Shown here: one piece after another, positions 27,601 to 38,133 of the stretch
How the letters are laid out: each line of letters starts with the position of its first letter
Position numbering within the stretch: the first letter of the stretch is position 1
Assembly: GCA_009924185.1 (NCBI GenBank)
Contig: RFSC01000002.1
Span: 1 to 38,574 of the forward strand
Length of the DNA stretch: 38,574 nt
Direction of reading: 5' to 3'
DNA from: Actinomycetota bacterium
Lineage (GTDB): Bacteria; Actinomycetota; Actinomycetes; Nanopelagicales; Nanopelagicaceae
Made by a program: the position numbers and the translations under genes
The notes under the pieces: generated by a model
Databases searched by the model: none
The model's input: only the letters and a program-made list of their open reading frames with translations
What the model was told of the DNA's origin: nothing

Positions 27601-28136
27601 GAATGGTGGGAGAAGCGGTTAATGAGTACAAGCGTGGAGTTATAGATGGCGTAGAAGAAATTCTGGAGTGCAAAGTAGAGCTACCTATAACCGCTCATCT
27701 TTCACCTGAGTATGTGCCTTCAGATCGCTTGAGACTTGACCTCTATCGACGTTTGGCTGATGCCAAAGATGATGCAGAGATTGATGCAATTAAAGAGGAG
27801 TTAGTGGATCGATTTGGTTCGCTGCCACATGAGGCGCAGGCGCTGTTGCAGGTTGCAAAACTGCGCACATTTGTTAAAGCGCATGGCATTACTGATTTTG
27901 CGGTCCAGGGTCGATATGTGAAGGTCGCTCCCTTACAGCCCAGCGAATCCTTAGAACTCAAGATAAATCGTCTCTATCCAGGCTCAATTGTGAAATCTGT
28001 GACAAAGGTGGTGATGATTGCCCGTCCGCAGAGCGCAGCGTGGGAGTCAGCAGCTGATGAAATAGGAGATACTTCACTCCTTGATTGGGCCTTTGAGTTA
28101 GCGCAGACTTTGCTTGAGCGCCCCAAACGAAAGTGA
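24645..28136 (+). CDS. mfd: Transcription-repair coupling factor (start revised from GTG 24627 to ATG 24645)
   Basis: VCGDVGYGKTEIAIRAAF, IIVDEEQRFGVEHKEKLK, QLRGRVGRGRERAYAYF. The GTG at 24627 lies on a strong SD (AAGGAGG 24630-24636) that suits ATG 24645. Confidence 0.97.
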   Translation: MRLRSLISLSETTQTLLQSSNSNLIAIPSATPFLIAEQSKENQILLVAHSSQRATELTQELAELIDGVMEFPAWETLPHEKLSPNSDTVARRIQALLNIERAKVVVTSARALVQPIVSSAIELPLLQISRGEHLEFEALISNLVLRAYNRVDMVERRGDFAVRGGIIDVFPPLSPHPVRIEFFGDEIEELKYFEISDQRSFEAISTPITLIPCREVLITDDVKARATDLKLQYPELVAMCTKIEEGIYVEGIESLAAVLTPKMKTLVEYLSNDSKVILLEQERIKSRVQDLISTNQEFLAAAWSNIALTSKSDAVNPQIPLRTELQIGAFVELDDLKELASVKGISWNSINSFGFESDPEITQFSEIEPYRNKVEKIISDVRNQLADGFLVVVSVAGHGLQERYRDIFQEADIPAVLKESIDAKLVRGSLYLISSAFRNGFKDNTEKILFITEAEITGSRDNRISATRMPSRRKKSIDPLELKSGDYVVHEHHGVGRYIELVQRTVAGASREYLVIEYAASKRGQPADRIYVPTDALEQITRYVGGETPAVSRIGGGEWIKAKSRAKKAVKEIAGELIRLYAARTSSPGFAFSPDTTWQRELEDSFAYVETPDQLVTINEVKADMEKPYPMDRIVCGDVGYGKTEIAIRAAFKAVQDGKQVAVLVPTTLLAQQHFATFTQRYAGFPIKVAALSRFNSTKEINDALKDLTSGAVDVVIGTHRLLSDDVAFRDLGLIIVDEEQRFGVEHKEKLKKLRASVDVLAMSATPIPRTLEMAITGIREMSTIATPPEERHPVLTYVGAYDDKQVAAAIHRELLRDGQVFYIHNRVESIDEVATRIRKLVPEARVAIAHGQMNEAALEQVVVAFWNREFDVLVSTTIVENGIDVANANTLIVERSDVFGLSQLHQLRGRVGRGRERAYAYFLYPADKPLTELALDRLTTIAKNTELGAGMQVALKDLEIRGAGNLLGGEQSGHIADVGFDLYMRMVGEAVNEYKRGVIDGVEEILECKVELPITAHLSPEYVPSDRLRLDLYRRLADAKDDAEIDAIKEELVDRFGSLPHEAQALLQVAKLRTFVKAHGITDFAVQGRYVKVAPLQPSESLELKINRLYPGSIVKSVTKVVMIARPQSAAWESAADEIGDTSLLDWAFELAQTLLERPKRK

Positions 28137-28142
28137 GAGTTT

Positions 28143-28742
28143 GTGAAGAGATTTCTAGCTGTAATTCTGGCGGTTGCATTAGTAGCGGTAACTGGTTGTT
28201 CAAAGGTTGACTCAGCAGCAACTGTTGGTGACCGAGAGATTGCTCTCTCTGATCTGCAATCACAAGTAGATCTAATCCTCAAAGAGCGTGAAGGTGTCGA
28301 TACGACGCAGATGCAGCTTGAAGATGGCGAGGCTTTGACCCGCTCTCAACTTTCTTACATGATTTCAAATGCCATTATCGAAGATGTTGCTAAAGATGAG
28401 AAGATTGAAATCAGCGCCTCCGAGATTGAGGCTTACAAGATTGAGATTTATACCAACATTGGCGGTGAAGCTAACCTGCCTAACGTCCTAGTTAGCGCTG
28501 CAATTCCTTCAACCTCACTTGATGATGTTTTGCGTCGCGACCTAGTTTTGCGTAAATTGACTGAGCAACAATCTGCGGCCGGTGCTGATGAAACCACCAT
28601 CAATACCTTCATCCAGAAGTTGGTTACCGACAAAGCCAAAGCTCTTAAAGTTACCGTTAATCCAAGATATGGAAAGTGGGATGAGTCCACGCTTACTGTG
28701 GTTGCAGCAGAAGCATCGGGCGACGCGGTTACAGATAAGTAA
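28143..28742 (+). CDS. SurA N-terminal-domain-like lipoprotein
   Basis: Signal peptide and lipobox (ALVAVTGC); SAATVGDREIALSDLQSQVDLILKER; between mfd and mazG. Confidence 0.85.
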   Translation: MKRFLAVILAVALVAVTGCSKVDSAATVGDREIALSDLQSQVDLILKEREGVDTTQMQLEDGEALTRSQLSYMISNAIIEDVAKDEKIEISASEIEAYKIEIYTNIGGEANLPNVLVSAAIPSTSLDDVLRRDLVLRKLTEQQSAAGADETTINTFIQKLVTDKAKALKVTVNPRYGKWDESTLTVVAAEASGDAVTDK

Positions 28743-28748
28743 AAAGTT

Positions 28749-29393
28749 ATGGCATACGAAAATCTGATTCGCCTCGCTGAGGTAATGAATCAACTTCGTT
28801 CGCCTGGTGGGTGTCCATGGGATGCAGAACAAACCCATGAATCACTGCTCAAATACTTGTTAGAGGAGTCCTACGAATTCATTGAATCTGTTGAGAGTGG
28901 CAATCGCGTTGATATGCGCGAAGAGCTGGGCGATCTTTTGCTGCAGGTTTACTTCCACTCTCGGATAGCGCAGGAGCATGAAACACAGCCCTTCAATATT
29001 GATGATGTTGCAAAATCAGTTGCTGACAAGTTGATATCCCGTCATCCCCATGTGTTCTCAGGGGAAACGGTCAGTTCTAGTGGGGATGTTTTGGAAAATT
29101 GGGAGCGGATCAAAAGAGAAGAAAAAGGCCGCACCTCTGCTCATGATGGCGTTCCAACTGGACAACCAGCATTGCCTTTAGCAACTAAGTTAATTTATCG
29201 GGCGCAGAAAAATCATCTAGAGATGCCGGTTCATCCCGCGGAGACACCATTAGATGCAGAGATGTTAGGGGAGCAGCTGCTCTCTCTGGTCTCTTGGGCG
29301 GTAACTCATGATGTGGATCCTGAGGTGGCGCTTCGTAAAGCAGCGATGCAGTACCGAGACAAAATGAGCGAAGAGGAAGCGCAACGCAAATAA
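28749..29393 (+). CDS. mazG: MazG-family nucleotide pyrophosphohydrolase
   Basis: LRSPGGCPWDAEQTHESLLKYLLEESYEFIESVE, MREELGDLLLQVYFHSRIAQE, KLISRHPHVF. Confidence 0.96.
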   Translation: MAYENLIRLAEVMNQLRSPGGCPWDAEQTHESLLKYLLEESYEFIESVESGNRVDMREELGDLLLQVYFHSRIAQEHETQPFNIDDVAKSVADKLISRHPHVFSGETVSSSGDVLENWERIKREEKGRTSAHDGVPTGQPALPLATKLIYRAQKNHLEMPVHPAETPLDAEMLGEQLLSLVSWAVTHDVDPEVALRKAAMQYRDKMSEEEAQRK

Positions 29394-30704
<1,311 letters not shown>

Positions 30705-30742
30705 TTTGGATTACAACCAGCGCTGAGAGTTAAGGAGCGGAT

Positions 30743-31189
30743 ATGAGACGCAGGAAGTTAAAGCTGCGCTCGGCTCTGGAGGGATTTGCTGAAAAACGTG
30801 GAATCTCAACTCGGTTACTAATTCTTTTTATTGTTCTCTTTGGTGTTGCAGTTACTCTGGCACCGCCAACACAACATTACTTTGCACAGCGCGCGCAGAT
30901 CAGCGCATTGCAAGCAGATGTTGAATCCAACCGTAAAAAACTACAAGAGGCGCGTGCTGAGTTGCAAAGATGGCGGGATCCTGAGTACATAAAATCTCAG
31001 GCTCGTGACCGACTTCATTTTGTGTTGCCAGGGGAGCGGCAGTACATAATTCTGGGAGTCAATAATCAGGTTGATGATGGCACCTCAACCGCTGCACCAA
31101 TTAATCAAGATTTTCCTTTAGGCGTACCTTGGTACTCCCGAGTCATCTCCTCCATCACATCAGTTGGTGTCGGAGCGCAAAATCCATGA
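30743..31189 (+). CDS. FtsB/DivIC-family septum formation initiator
   Basis: One TM then coiled coil (ISALQADVESNRKKLQEARAELQRWRDPEYIKSQARDRLHFVLPGE); downstream of eno. Confidence 0.92.
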   Translation: MRRRKLKLRSALEGFAEKRGISTRLLILFIVLFGVAVTLAPPTQHYFAQRAQISALQADVESNRKKLQEARAELQRWRDPEYIKSQARDRLHFVLPGERQYIILGVNNQVDDGTSTAAPINQDFPLGVPWYSRVISSITSVGVGAQNP

Positions 31190-31199
31190 GTAGCAGCAC

Positions 31200-31715
31200 A
31201 TGAGCAATAAACCAAGCGCTGAAGATTTGGCGGCGATAGAGGTACAGCTAGGTCGCACCCCAAGAGATGTCCATGCCGTGGCGTACCGCTGCCCATGCGG
31301 CAATCCGGCGGTTGTTGAGACGCCACCGCGCTTAAATGATGGAACTCCTTTTCCAACCTTTTACTACGCCACTTGTCCCAACTTAACCTCTGCGATTTCA
31401 ACCCTAGAAAACTCAACTTTGATGGCAGAGATGAATGAGCGTCTTCAAATTGATGCGCAATTAGCTGGCGAATACCGTGCAGCGCATGATGATTATTTGG
31501 CGGCCAGAGCTGCCTTGGGTATTGAGGTTCCGGAAATCTCAGATACCTCAGCTGGAGGAATGCCAGATCGGGTTAAATGTCTACACTCTTTGATTGCGCA
31601 TTCATTAGCGGCTGGAGCTGGTGTTAATCCACTTGGCGATGAGGCATTGTCGAAACTGCCGCAGTGGTGGCAAAACGGAGATTGTTTAGAGCGTCGTAAT
31701 CAGGAGCGAAAGTAA
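31200..31715 (+). CDS. DUF501 family protein
   Basis: LGRTPRDVHAVAYRCPCGNPAVVETPPRLNDGTPFPTFYYATCPNL; DRVKCLHSLIAHSLAAGAGVNPLGDEAL; between ftsB and ppx. Confidence 0.93.
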   Translation: MSNKPSAEDLAAIEVQLGRTPRDVHAVAYRCPCGNPAVVETPPRLNDGTPFPTFYYATCPNLTSAISTLENSTLMAEMNERLQIDAQLAGEYRAAHDDYLAARAALGIEVPEISDTSAGGMPDRVKCLHSLIAHSLAAGAGVNPLGDEALSKLPQWWQNGDCLERRNQERK

Positions 31716-32630
31716 ATGTCTCGAGTAGCGGCGATTGATTGTGGAACCAACTCAATTCGATTGTTGATAGCAGATGTTTCAGGTGACAACTTCCGCGAAG
31801 TTTCTAGAACCATGGAGATTGTTCGGTTGGGTCAAGGTGTGGATCAAAACAAAGCTTTTCACCCTGATGCTTTAGAACGTACCTTCAAAGCGGTTCAGTT
31901 GTTTGCTGATGAAATCAGTAGGCGGGGTGTATCCAAAATTAGATTTTGTGCCACCAGCGCAACACGTGATGCCACCAATAGAGATTTGTTCATAGATGGC
32001 GTCAAAGATTTATTGGGCGTTGCGCCGGAGGTGATTAGTGGTGAGGAAGAGGCCAGACTCTCATTTTTAGGGGCAACTAAAGAGTTGAAGGGTTTTGGTG
32101 CGCCATATCTAGTAGTTGATATTGGTGGTGGCTCTACCGAGTTTGTTTTTGGCGCTGAGACGGTTCAGTTTGCCAAAAGTCAGAACATCGGTTGTGTTCG
32201 AATGAGCGAGAGGCATTTCACCTCACTTCCACCAAAACCAGATGAGATTGAAAGAGCAAGACAAGATATTGATGCTGCAATTCAAGAGGCGGCCAAATTT
32301 GTGCCAATCACAGAGGCAAAAACTTTGATTGCGGTGGCAGGAACAGCAACCACTGTTGCAGCCGCCGCTCTAGAGTTAAAGCAATACGACCGCTATGCCA
32401 TACATCTTTCTCGTATTTCTGCTGCCAAAACCCATGAAGTTGCCAATGCTTTCCTACAAATGAATCGTGAAGAGATTGGCGCTTTGGGCTACATGCACCC
32501 CGGTAGAGTCGATGTTATCGCCGCTGGCTCCCTAGTGTTATCTCGAATTATGGAGCTTTCTAAAGCGAAAGAATTTGTTGCCTCCGAGTCAGACATACTT
32601 GATGGAATGGCTTGGTCACTTGCCGACTAA
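31716..32630 (+). CDS. Ppx/GppA exopolyphosphatase/phosphatase family
   Basis: VAAIDCGTNSIRLLIADV; VVDIGGGSTEFVFG; AGTATTVAA. Confidence 0.96.
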   Translation: MSRVAAIDCGTNSIRLLIADVSGDNFREVSRTMEIVRLGQGVDQNKAFHPDALERTFKAVQLFADEISRRGVSKIRFCATSATRDATNRDLFIDGVKDLLGVAPEVISGEEEARLSFLGATKELKGFGAPYLVVDIGGGSTEFVFGAETVQFAKSQNIGCVRMSERHFTSLPPKPDEIERARQDIDAAIQEAAKFVPITEAKTLIAVAGTATTVAAAALELKQYDRYAIHLSRISAAKTHEVANAFLQMNREEIGALGYMHPGRVDVIAAGSLVLSRIMELSKAKEFVASESDILDGMAWSLAD

Positions 32631-33363
32631 TCCAGCACGTTTAGCACCAAAACTTTCCAACTTGAAGTTGCTAGATCAAGAGTTAATCAAGTGCACCGCA
32701 TGCCCGAGGCTTGTGCAGTGGCGACAAGAGGTTGCAGTCACCAAGCGAAGGGCATATCAAGATCAAAAGTACTGGGGAAAACCAATTACAGGTTTTGGCC
32801 CAACAAATGCCAAAGTTGCGGTGATTGGGTTAGCTCCCGGAGCGCATGGCGCTAACCGCACCGGTCGAGTCTTTACCGGTGATAGTTCTGGAGATTGGCT
32901 GTATCGCTCCTTACATAAAAATGGTTTAGCAAAGATTCCAACCAGCGACTCTTTAAATGATGGACAAGAGTTAATCGACACTCGAATTATGTGCGCGGTG
33001 CGATGTGTTCCACCAGGAAACAAACCAAGTATTGAAGAGAGTAAAAAATGTCAGCCCTGGTTACTAAGAGAGGTGGAGCTGCTCTTCCCAACAACTCGAA
33101 GCTACTTGGCCCTAGGTGGGATCGCTTGGCGCGCCATCATCGATGCACTTGCGGAGTTGGGTGAGGAATTGCCTAGAAACCGCCCAAAGTTTGGCCACGG
33201 TGCCCAATTCAACTTTCTGGGCAGTGATGGGAATACTAGATTGGTCATTGGGAGTTACCATCCCAGCCAACAGAATACTTTTACGGGGAAGCTAACGCGG
33301 AGCCAATTGGATTCGGTGGTTAAAAAGGCAGGTAGATTTGCCCACTCAGGTAAGCCCCTGTAG
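32602..33363 (+). CDS. Uracil-DNA glycosylase family protein (family 5/UdgB-like, Fe-S); start 32575 or 32602
   Basis: CTACPRLVQWRQEV, VIGLAPGAHGANRTGRVFTGDSSGDWLY, GSYHPSQQNTFTGKLT. Confidence 0.93.
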   Translation: MEWLGHLPTNPARLAPKLSNLKLLDQELIKCTACPRLVQWRQEVAVTKRRAYQDQKYWGKPITGFGPTNAKVAVIGLAPGAHGANRTGRVFTGDSSGDWLYRSLHKNGLAKIPTSDSLNDGQELIDTRIMCAVRCVPPGNKPSIEESKKCQPWLLREVELLFPTTRSYLALGGIAWRAIIDALAELGEELPRNRPKFGHGAQFNFLGSDGNTRLVIGSYHPSQQNTFTGKLTRSQLDSVVKKAGRFAHSGKPL

Positions 33364-33426
33364 CCCAACGGCAGAGGCAGACGACTTAAAATCGTCCAAG
33401 TGTGGGTTCGACCCCCACCGGGGGCA
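33354..33426 (+). tRNA. tRNA with UAA anticodon (nominally Leu), class-I short variable arm, CCA not encoded
   Basis: Acceptor GCCCCTG/CGGGGGC, anticodon arm GACGA-CTTAAAA-TCGTC (anticodon TAA 33387-33389), variable CAAGT, T arm GTGGG-TTCGACC-CCCAC, discriminator A. Confidence 0.9.
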
Positions 33427-33469
33427 CATATCTGTCAGCAGTACCGATATGAACTACTAAAGGAGAGCA

Positions 33470-34282
33470 ATGAATAGTTCAAATCCCGTACTAGGGAAGG
33501 CTTTTGGTCATAGAGATGGTCAAAGCAATGGTCGCGGTTTTGCCTCAATGGGTTCGGTATTAACTCCGGACAATCTGGAGGAGACATATAACGCTCCTGC
33601 GGCATCATCGCTACGCACCGGTCGCATGACCATGGATGATGTAGTTGCGCGATCTGGAATTCTCTTTGGTATCTCAGTTGTAGTTGGTGCAGCTGCTTGG
33701 TACTTGAATCTTGGTGGCGGAGCGCTGCTGATTGGTTTTGTCGGTGGTTTGGCTACCGCATTGTTTGGAATTTTCAGCAAGAAGGTTCGCCCCGCTGTCT
33801 ATCAGGCTTATGCGGTTTGCCAAGGTCTAGTTCTCGGCATAATCAGCAAGAGTTACGAACTTTTCTATGATGGCATCGTTCAGCAGGCGATTGTTGCAAC
33901 TATTGCAGCATTTGTTGGAATGCTCTTCCTTTACAAGAGTGGTCGTCTACGCGCGACACCAAAGTTCACAAAAATGTTGCTAGGTGCAGCTCTCGGTTAC
34001 TTTGTTCTAGCCATCGGCAGCTTCATTAGCTCATTCTTCGGAGTTGGCAATGGCATGGGTCTATATGGCCTAAGTGGCTTTGGTCCACTTCTTGCTATCG
34101 CTGGTGTTGCAATCGCATCCTTCTTCTTGATTCTTGATTTTGATCAGATTGAAGAGGGTGTGCGGGCAGGTGTGCCACAAGAAGAGTCATGGCGTGCCGG
34201 CTTCGGTCTACTAATGACCATGGTTTGGTTGTACCTAGAGGTATTGCGCCTACTAGCAATTTTGCGCGGTAATAACGACTAA
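33470..34282 (+). CDS. Bax inhibitor-1/YccA family membrane protein
   Basis: Seven-TM protein; AYAVCQGLVLGIISKSYE, ILDFDQIEEGVRAGVPQEESWRAGFGLLMTMVWLYLEVLRLLAIL; SD AAGGAGA upstream. Confidence 0.95.
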   Translation: MNSSNPVLGKAFGHRDGQSNGRGFASMGSVLTPDNLEETYNAPAASSLRTGRMTMDDVVARSGILFGISVVVGAAAWYLNLGGGALLIGFVGGLATALFGIFSKKVRPAVYQAYAVCQGLVLGIISKSYELFYDGIVQQAIVATIAAFVGMLFLYKSGRLRATPKFTKMLLGAALGYFVLAIGSFISSFFGVGNGMGLYGLSGFGPLLAIAGVAIASFFLILDFDQIEEGVRAGVPQEESWRAGFGLLMTMVWLYLEVLRLLAILRGNND

Positions 34283-35523
34283 CCCTCGTTTAATTGAGGT
34301 TTACGGGAATCCCCGAGACTAGCGGTATTGGTCTCGGGGATTCTTATTGCAGCAATAATCGCCAGTGAAAATACCGCAGCGCTAAATGCGATTGCGGTGC
34401 GGTAAGAGAAATAATCAGAGATAAAGCCGAGAAGAATTGGGCCGACCATCATTCCCGCATCGCCGGCCATCTGCCAGAAAGCGTAAACCTTTCCACTCTT
34501 GCCCTTGATTACATCGCCAACAATCGCGCCAGCTGACGCGGCAAAACCTGCACCTAATCCCATGACAATCATGGCGATTAGATAAATGGTGGTGTTGGTT
34601 GATAAGACCAATAAAGCGAGCGCCAGCATCACTATTGAAAAGCCCACCAAAATTACGGGTTTGCGACCATTTTTGTCGGAGTATTTACCGGCACGAACCA
34701 TCACAGAACCTTGCGCAATCAATGCGATCGTAAAACTTAATCCCACCAGCGAAGCACTAGCGCCTAAATCTTCCACCACAAAGAGCGGCAAAATCGAGGA
34801 GCGCATGCCAAATAAAATCCAGCTACCTAAGAAGGCCAGAAATAGAGAGTAAAGGTAAGGCTTGATTTGCAGCGCTTCCCGAATGGTTAGGGCACGCTCT
34901 TCTTGTTGAGATTCAACCCTAGCTCCTAAGCGGCTCTCGTGAAGATAAATCATCGAGACGGTTCCTGCAGCGATTAATAAAGCTGAGTAAATGAAAAATG
35001 GAGCGCGCGGCGAAAGAGCAATCAAAGCACCACCAAAAGCAGGACCAGCCACTCCACCGGCGATGAATCCACCGTTATATAGTGATTGCGCCCGACCTCT
35101 TTGATTATCGGCAACCACTCGAAGAATTAATGCACCTGCAGATACAGAAAACATTGAAGAGCCCAGTCCGCCTGCGGTTCTGAAAATCAATAGCTGTTCA
35201 TAACTTTGCGCTAAACCTGCCAACAGAGTGAAGATGGAGACCATAAAAAGGCCAAAACCCAGCACTACTCGCTCGCCAAATCGATCAACTAACTTTCCGG
35301 AGAAGAGTCCAGAAACAAACCGCATAATTGCAAAGGAGGAGATGATCAAGCCAATCAAGGTATTGGAGACGCCAAAGGTTTTAGCAAAGATTGGTATAGC
35401 TGGAATTATCAAACCAAATCCCACCGCAACTAAAAAAGATATGGCGGTTAGGACTGATACCTCTTTTGGCAGTCCCTTGAATGGAGAGGAGAGTTTTTTA
35501 GCCAAGTGCCTCGCCCGCCGCAT
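34279..35523 (-). CDS. MFS transporter; start uncertain (track 35607; 35523 or a TTG near 35505 more likely)
   Basis: 12-TM pattern; [57 protein letters not shown]. Confidence 0.92.
   Translation of the reverse strand: MRRARHLAKKLSSPFKGLPKEVSVLTAISFLVAVGFGLIIPAIPIFAKTFGVSNTLIGLIISSFAIMRFVSGLFSGKLVDRFGERVVLGFGLFMVSIFTLLAGLAQSYEQLLIFRTAGGLGSSMFSVSAGALILRVVADNQRGRAQSLYNGGFIAGGVAGPAFGGALIALSPRAPFFIYSALLIAAGTVSMIYLHESRLGARVESQQEERALTIREALQIKPYLYSLFLAFLGSWILFGMRSSILPLFVVEDLGASASLVGLSFTIALIAQGSVMVRAGKYSDKNGRKPVILVGFSIVMLALALLVLSTNTTIYLIAMIVMGLGAGFAASAGAIVGDVIKGKSGKVYAFWQMAGDAGMMVGPILLGFISDYFSYRTAIAFSAAVFSLAIIAAIRIPETNTASLGDSRKPQLNEG
34307..34343 (+). terminator. Candidate intrinsic terminator of the BI-1 gene, embedded in the C-terminal codons of the opposing MFS gene
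   Basis: Perfect 13-bp inverted repeat GAATCCCCGAGAC (34307-34319) / GTCTCGGGGATTC (34331-34343), 11-nt loop, then TTATT on the + strand. Confidence 0.6.
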
Positions 35524-37084
35524 CTTGTCTTGCAGAGGCATGACTTTGACTGTCCTGCAAAGGCTTCTCTTCAAGTGCGATCGCAAAGAAGAAGGCGAGC
35601 GCAACAACAGGGAAGGCGCTTAGAAATACAACTTGGAATGAGTCGGCAAAGGCCTCTAAAACTCTCAATTGGATCTCTGCTGGCAGAGTTGCAATCATCG
35701 CAGTATTGCTAGTGAGTGTTTCAATCATGCCTGGTTCAACTACGGATGAACCGCCGAGCTGTGTTTGTAGGTTATCTGCAACGCGATTGCTGAGGATGGT
35801 GCCAAATATCGCAGTACCAAAGGCGCCGCCCAGAGAGCGGAAAAATGTATTTGAAGAGGTGGCGATACCAAGATCCTTAAACTCCACCGCATTTTGCACC
35901 GCGATAACGATAGTTTGCATGCATAGTCCCAAACCACCGCCGATAATTACGGCAAAGATTGCTATCTGCCAATATGGAGTTGAAACATCTGCAGTGCTCA
36001 TCAAATAGATGCCAAAAGCCATCAGAAGAGTGCCAACAACTGGATACTTTTTGTAACGACCTGTCTTTGTGATTAGTCGACCGCTAGTGATCGTGAAGGA
36101 GAGAATTCCAATCATTAATGGAATCAGCTTCAAACCAGCTTCGGTTGCCGAGTTACCTTGAATGATCTGCAGGTAAAGAGGCAACATAACAATCGCGCCA
36201 AACATTCCTGCTCCAACAATGAAGCCGATTATGGAGGTCAGGGTAAAGGTACGATTCTTAAACAAGGTCATGGGCAATATTGGCTCTGTAGCCCTTAACT
36301 CCCAAAGTACAAACAAAACCGCAAAGATAACGCCCGCTACTAAAGTTGAAACAGTTCTTGGCTCACTCCAGCCATTCTCAGGACCCAAAACAGATAATGC
36401 AATTAAGAGTGAAACTACCGAGATAACCATCAGAATTGCGCCAAGAAAATCAATTTTGTGTTCTCTTTTCACCTTAGGTATATGCAAAACCATGGAGGTG
36501 ATTATTAACGCCAAAATTCCGAAAGGTATATTGATATAGAAAATCCAGCGCCATCCTGTAATTCCTAGGATTTCACCTCTATCAGAGAAAAAACCACCCA
36601 ATAGGGGGCCAGCTACCGAAGAGATTCCCCAAACCGCCCCAAACAATCCTTGATACTTGCCACGTTCGCGAGGTGCAACCAGATCACCAACAATTACAAA
36701 GGTAAGTCCCATCAAACCACCCGCGCCAATTCCTTGAATGGCTCGTGTGATGATTAGTTGTTCCATGGAGGTTGAAGCACCAGCTAGAAGAGAGCCAATC
36801 AGAAACAAAATAATGGAAAATTGATACACGGGCCTGCGGCCATATAGATCTGAGATCTTGCCGTACAAGGGTGTGGAGGCGGTTGAAGTCAAAAGATATG
36901 CAGTAACTACCCAGGTGTAATGATTTAAACCATCAAACTCCTCGACGATACTTTTCAGAGCTGTAGAGACGATAGTTTGATCCAGCGCGGCAAGCAGCAA
37001 GCCAGTCATAAGGCTGGACATGATGATGAGAATCTCTCGATGGGTTAACGGCTTGGAATGGTCTACTTTTGCTCTATCCCGCAT
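35498..37084 (-). CDS. DHA2-family (EmrB/QacA-like) MFS drug transporter
   Basis: [59 protein letters not shown]. Confidence 0.95.
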   Translation of the reverse strand: MRDRAKVDHSKPLTHREILIIMSSLMTGLLLAALDQTIVSTALKSIVEEFDGLNHYTWVVTAYLLTSTASTPLYGKISDLYGRRPVYQFSIILFLIGSLLAGASTSMEQLIITRAIQGIGAGGLMGLTFVIVGDLVAPRERGKYQGLFGAVWGISSVAGPLLGGFFSDRGEILGITGWRWIFYINIPFGILALIITSMVLHIPKVKREHKIDFLGAILMVISVVSLLIALSVLGPENGWSEPRTVSTLVAGVIFAVLFVLWELRATEPILPMTLFKNRTFTLTSIIGFIVGAGMFGAIVMLPLYLQIIQGNSATEAGLKLIPLMIGILSFTITSGRLITKTGRYKKYPVVGTLLMAFGIYLMSTADVSTPYWQIAIFAVIIGGGLGLCMQTIVIAVQNAVEFKDLGIATSSNTFFRSLGGAFGTAIFGTILSNRVADNLQTQLGGSSVVEPGMIETLTSNTAMIATLPAEIQLRVLEAFADSFQVVFLSAFPVVALAFFFAIALEEKPLQDSQSHASARQDAAGEALG

Positions 37085-37095
37085 GATTTCCTAAC

Positions 37096-38133
37096 GTGAA
37101 TTTGGCCCAGAGAGTTAAGGCTACTACTCTCAATCCTGTGAAAAGTGTTATTGCAGAGAATTTAGTAAAAACATATGACAAAGGCGCTGTTAAGGCGCTA
37201 AATGGATTGAGTTTAGATGTCGAAGAAGGAACAGTTTTAGGCGTGCTTGGACCAAACGGTGCCGGCAAAACCACAACTGTGAGAATTCTCGCAACATTGT
37301 TAACACCTGATTCAGGGCATGCAACTGTTGCTGGAATTGATGTGATTAAAAATCCAGATCAAGTTCGCGAAGTAATTGGATTGTCAGGCCAGTATGCAGC
37401 GGTAGATGAAACTCTCACCGGCTGGGACAACCTGGTTATGTTTAGTCGTTTGTATCATCTATCGCCATCTGCTTCCAAGAAAAGAGCAGAGGAGTTACTG
37501 GAACAGTTCTCTCTAACTGATGCAGCAAAGCGTCCTATCCGTACCTACTCCGGTGGTATGAGACGTCGATTAGATTTGGCAGCCTCTTTAATTGTTAGAC
37601 CAAAAATCCTATTTCTAGATGAGCCAACAACAGGATTAGATCCGCGCGGCCGTCAAGAGATGTGGGGAGTAATTGATTCTCTGGTTAAAGATGGCACAAC
37701 ACTGCTTTTGACAACGCAGTATCTAGAAGAGGCTGATCAATTAGCTGACGATATTGCGGTAATTGATCATGGCAAGGTAATTGCGAGAGGTACCTCTGAC
37801 CAACTAAAGCGTCAGGTTGGCGGCGAGCGTCTAGAGATTGTTGTTGAATCACAAGATCTCAAAAAAGCTACCGAGATTGTGGAGCGAGTAAGTGGTGGAA
37901 AGGCTCTGGTAGAAGAGAGCGCCCGCCAGGTATCAGCCCCCGTTACTACTGGTTCAAAGGCATTGATTGAAGCGGCCCGCTCCTTAGATGATGCCGGAAT
38001 TCATCCGCTTGATATTGGTTTGAAGCGACCTTCTCTAGATGATGTCTTCATCGCCCTGACTGGCCATGCCGCAGAGGATAAGAAGGAAGAGGAAGTTGTA
38101 GATCCGAAAGCGCGAAAGAGGAAAAAGAAATGA
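37096..38133 (+). CDS. DrrA-type daunorubicin-resistance-like ABC transporter ATP-binding protein (start may be GTG 37138)
   Basis: GVLGPNGAGKTTTVRILATLL, YSGGMRRRLDLAASLIVRPKILFLDEPTTGLDPRGR; C-terminal DrrA extension. Confidence 0.95.
   Translation: MNLAQRVKATTLNPVKSVIAENLVKTYDKGAVKALNGLSLDVEEGTVLGVLGPNGAGKTTTVRILATLLTPDSGHATVAGIDVIKNPDQVREVIGLSGQYAAVDETLTGWDNLVMFSRLYHLSPSASKKRAEELLEQFSLTDAAKRPIRTYSGGMRRRLDLAASLIVRPKILFLDEPTTGLDPRGRQEMWGVIDSLVKDGTTLLLTTQYLEEADQLADDIAVIDHGKVIARGTSDQLKRQVGGERLEIVVESQDLKKATEIVERVSGGKALVEESARQVSAPVTTGSKALIEAARSLDDAGIHPLDIGLKRPSLDDVFIALTGHAAEDKKEEEVVDPKARKRKKK

Noticed and set aside
27974-28282. Minus-strand ORFs over the mfd 3' end and lipoprotein start
   Set aside because: Antisense shadows of two well-supported genes; no RBS or family match.
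35228-35623. 131-aa plus-strand ORF opposite the MFS gene
   Set aside because: Shadow of the MFS coding strand; Lys/Pro/Thr-rich, no recognisable family.
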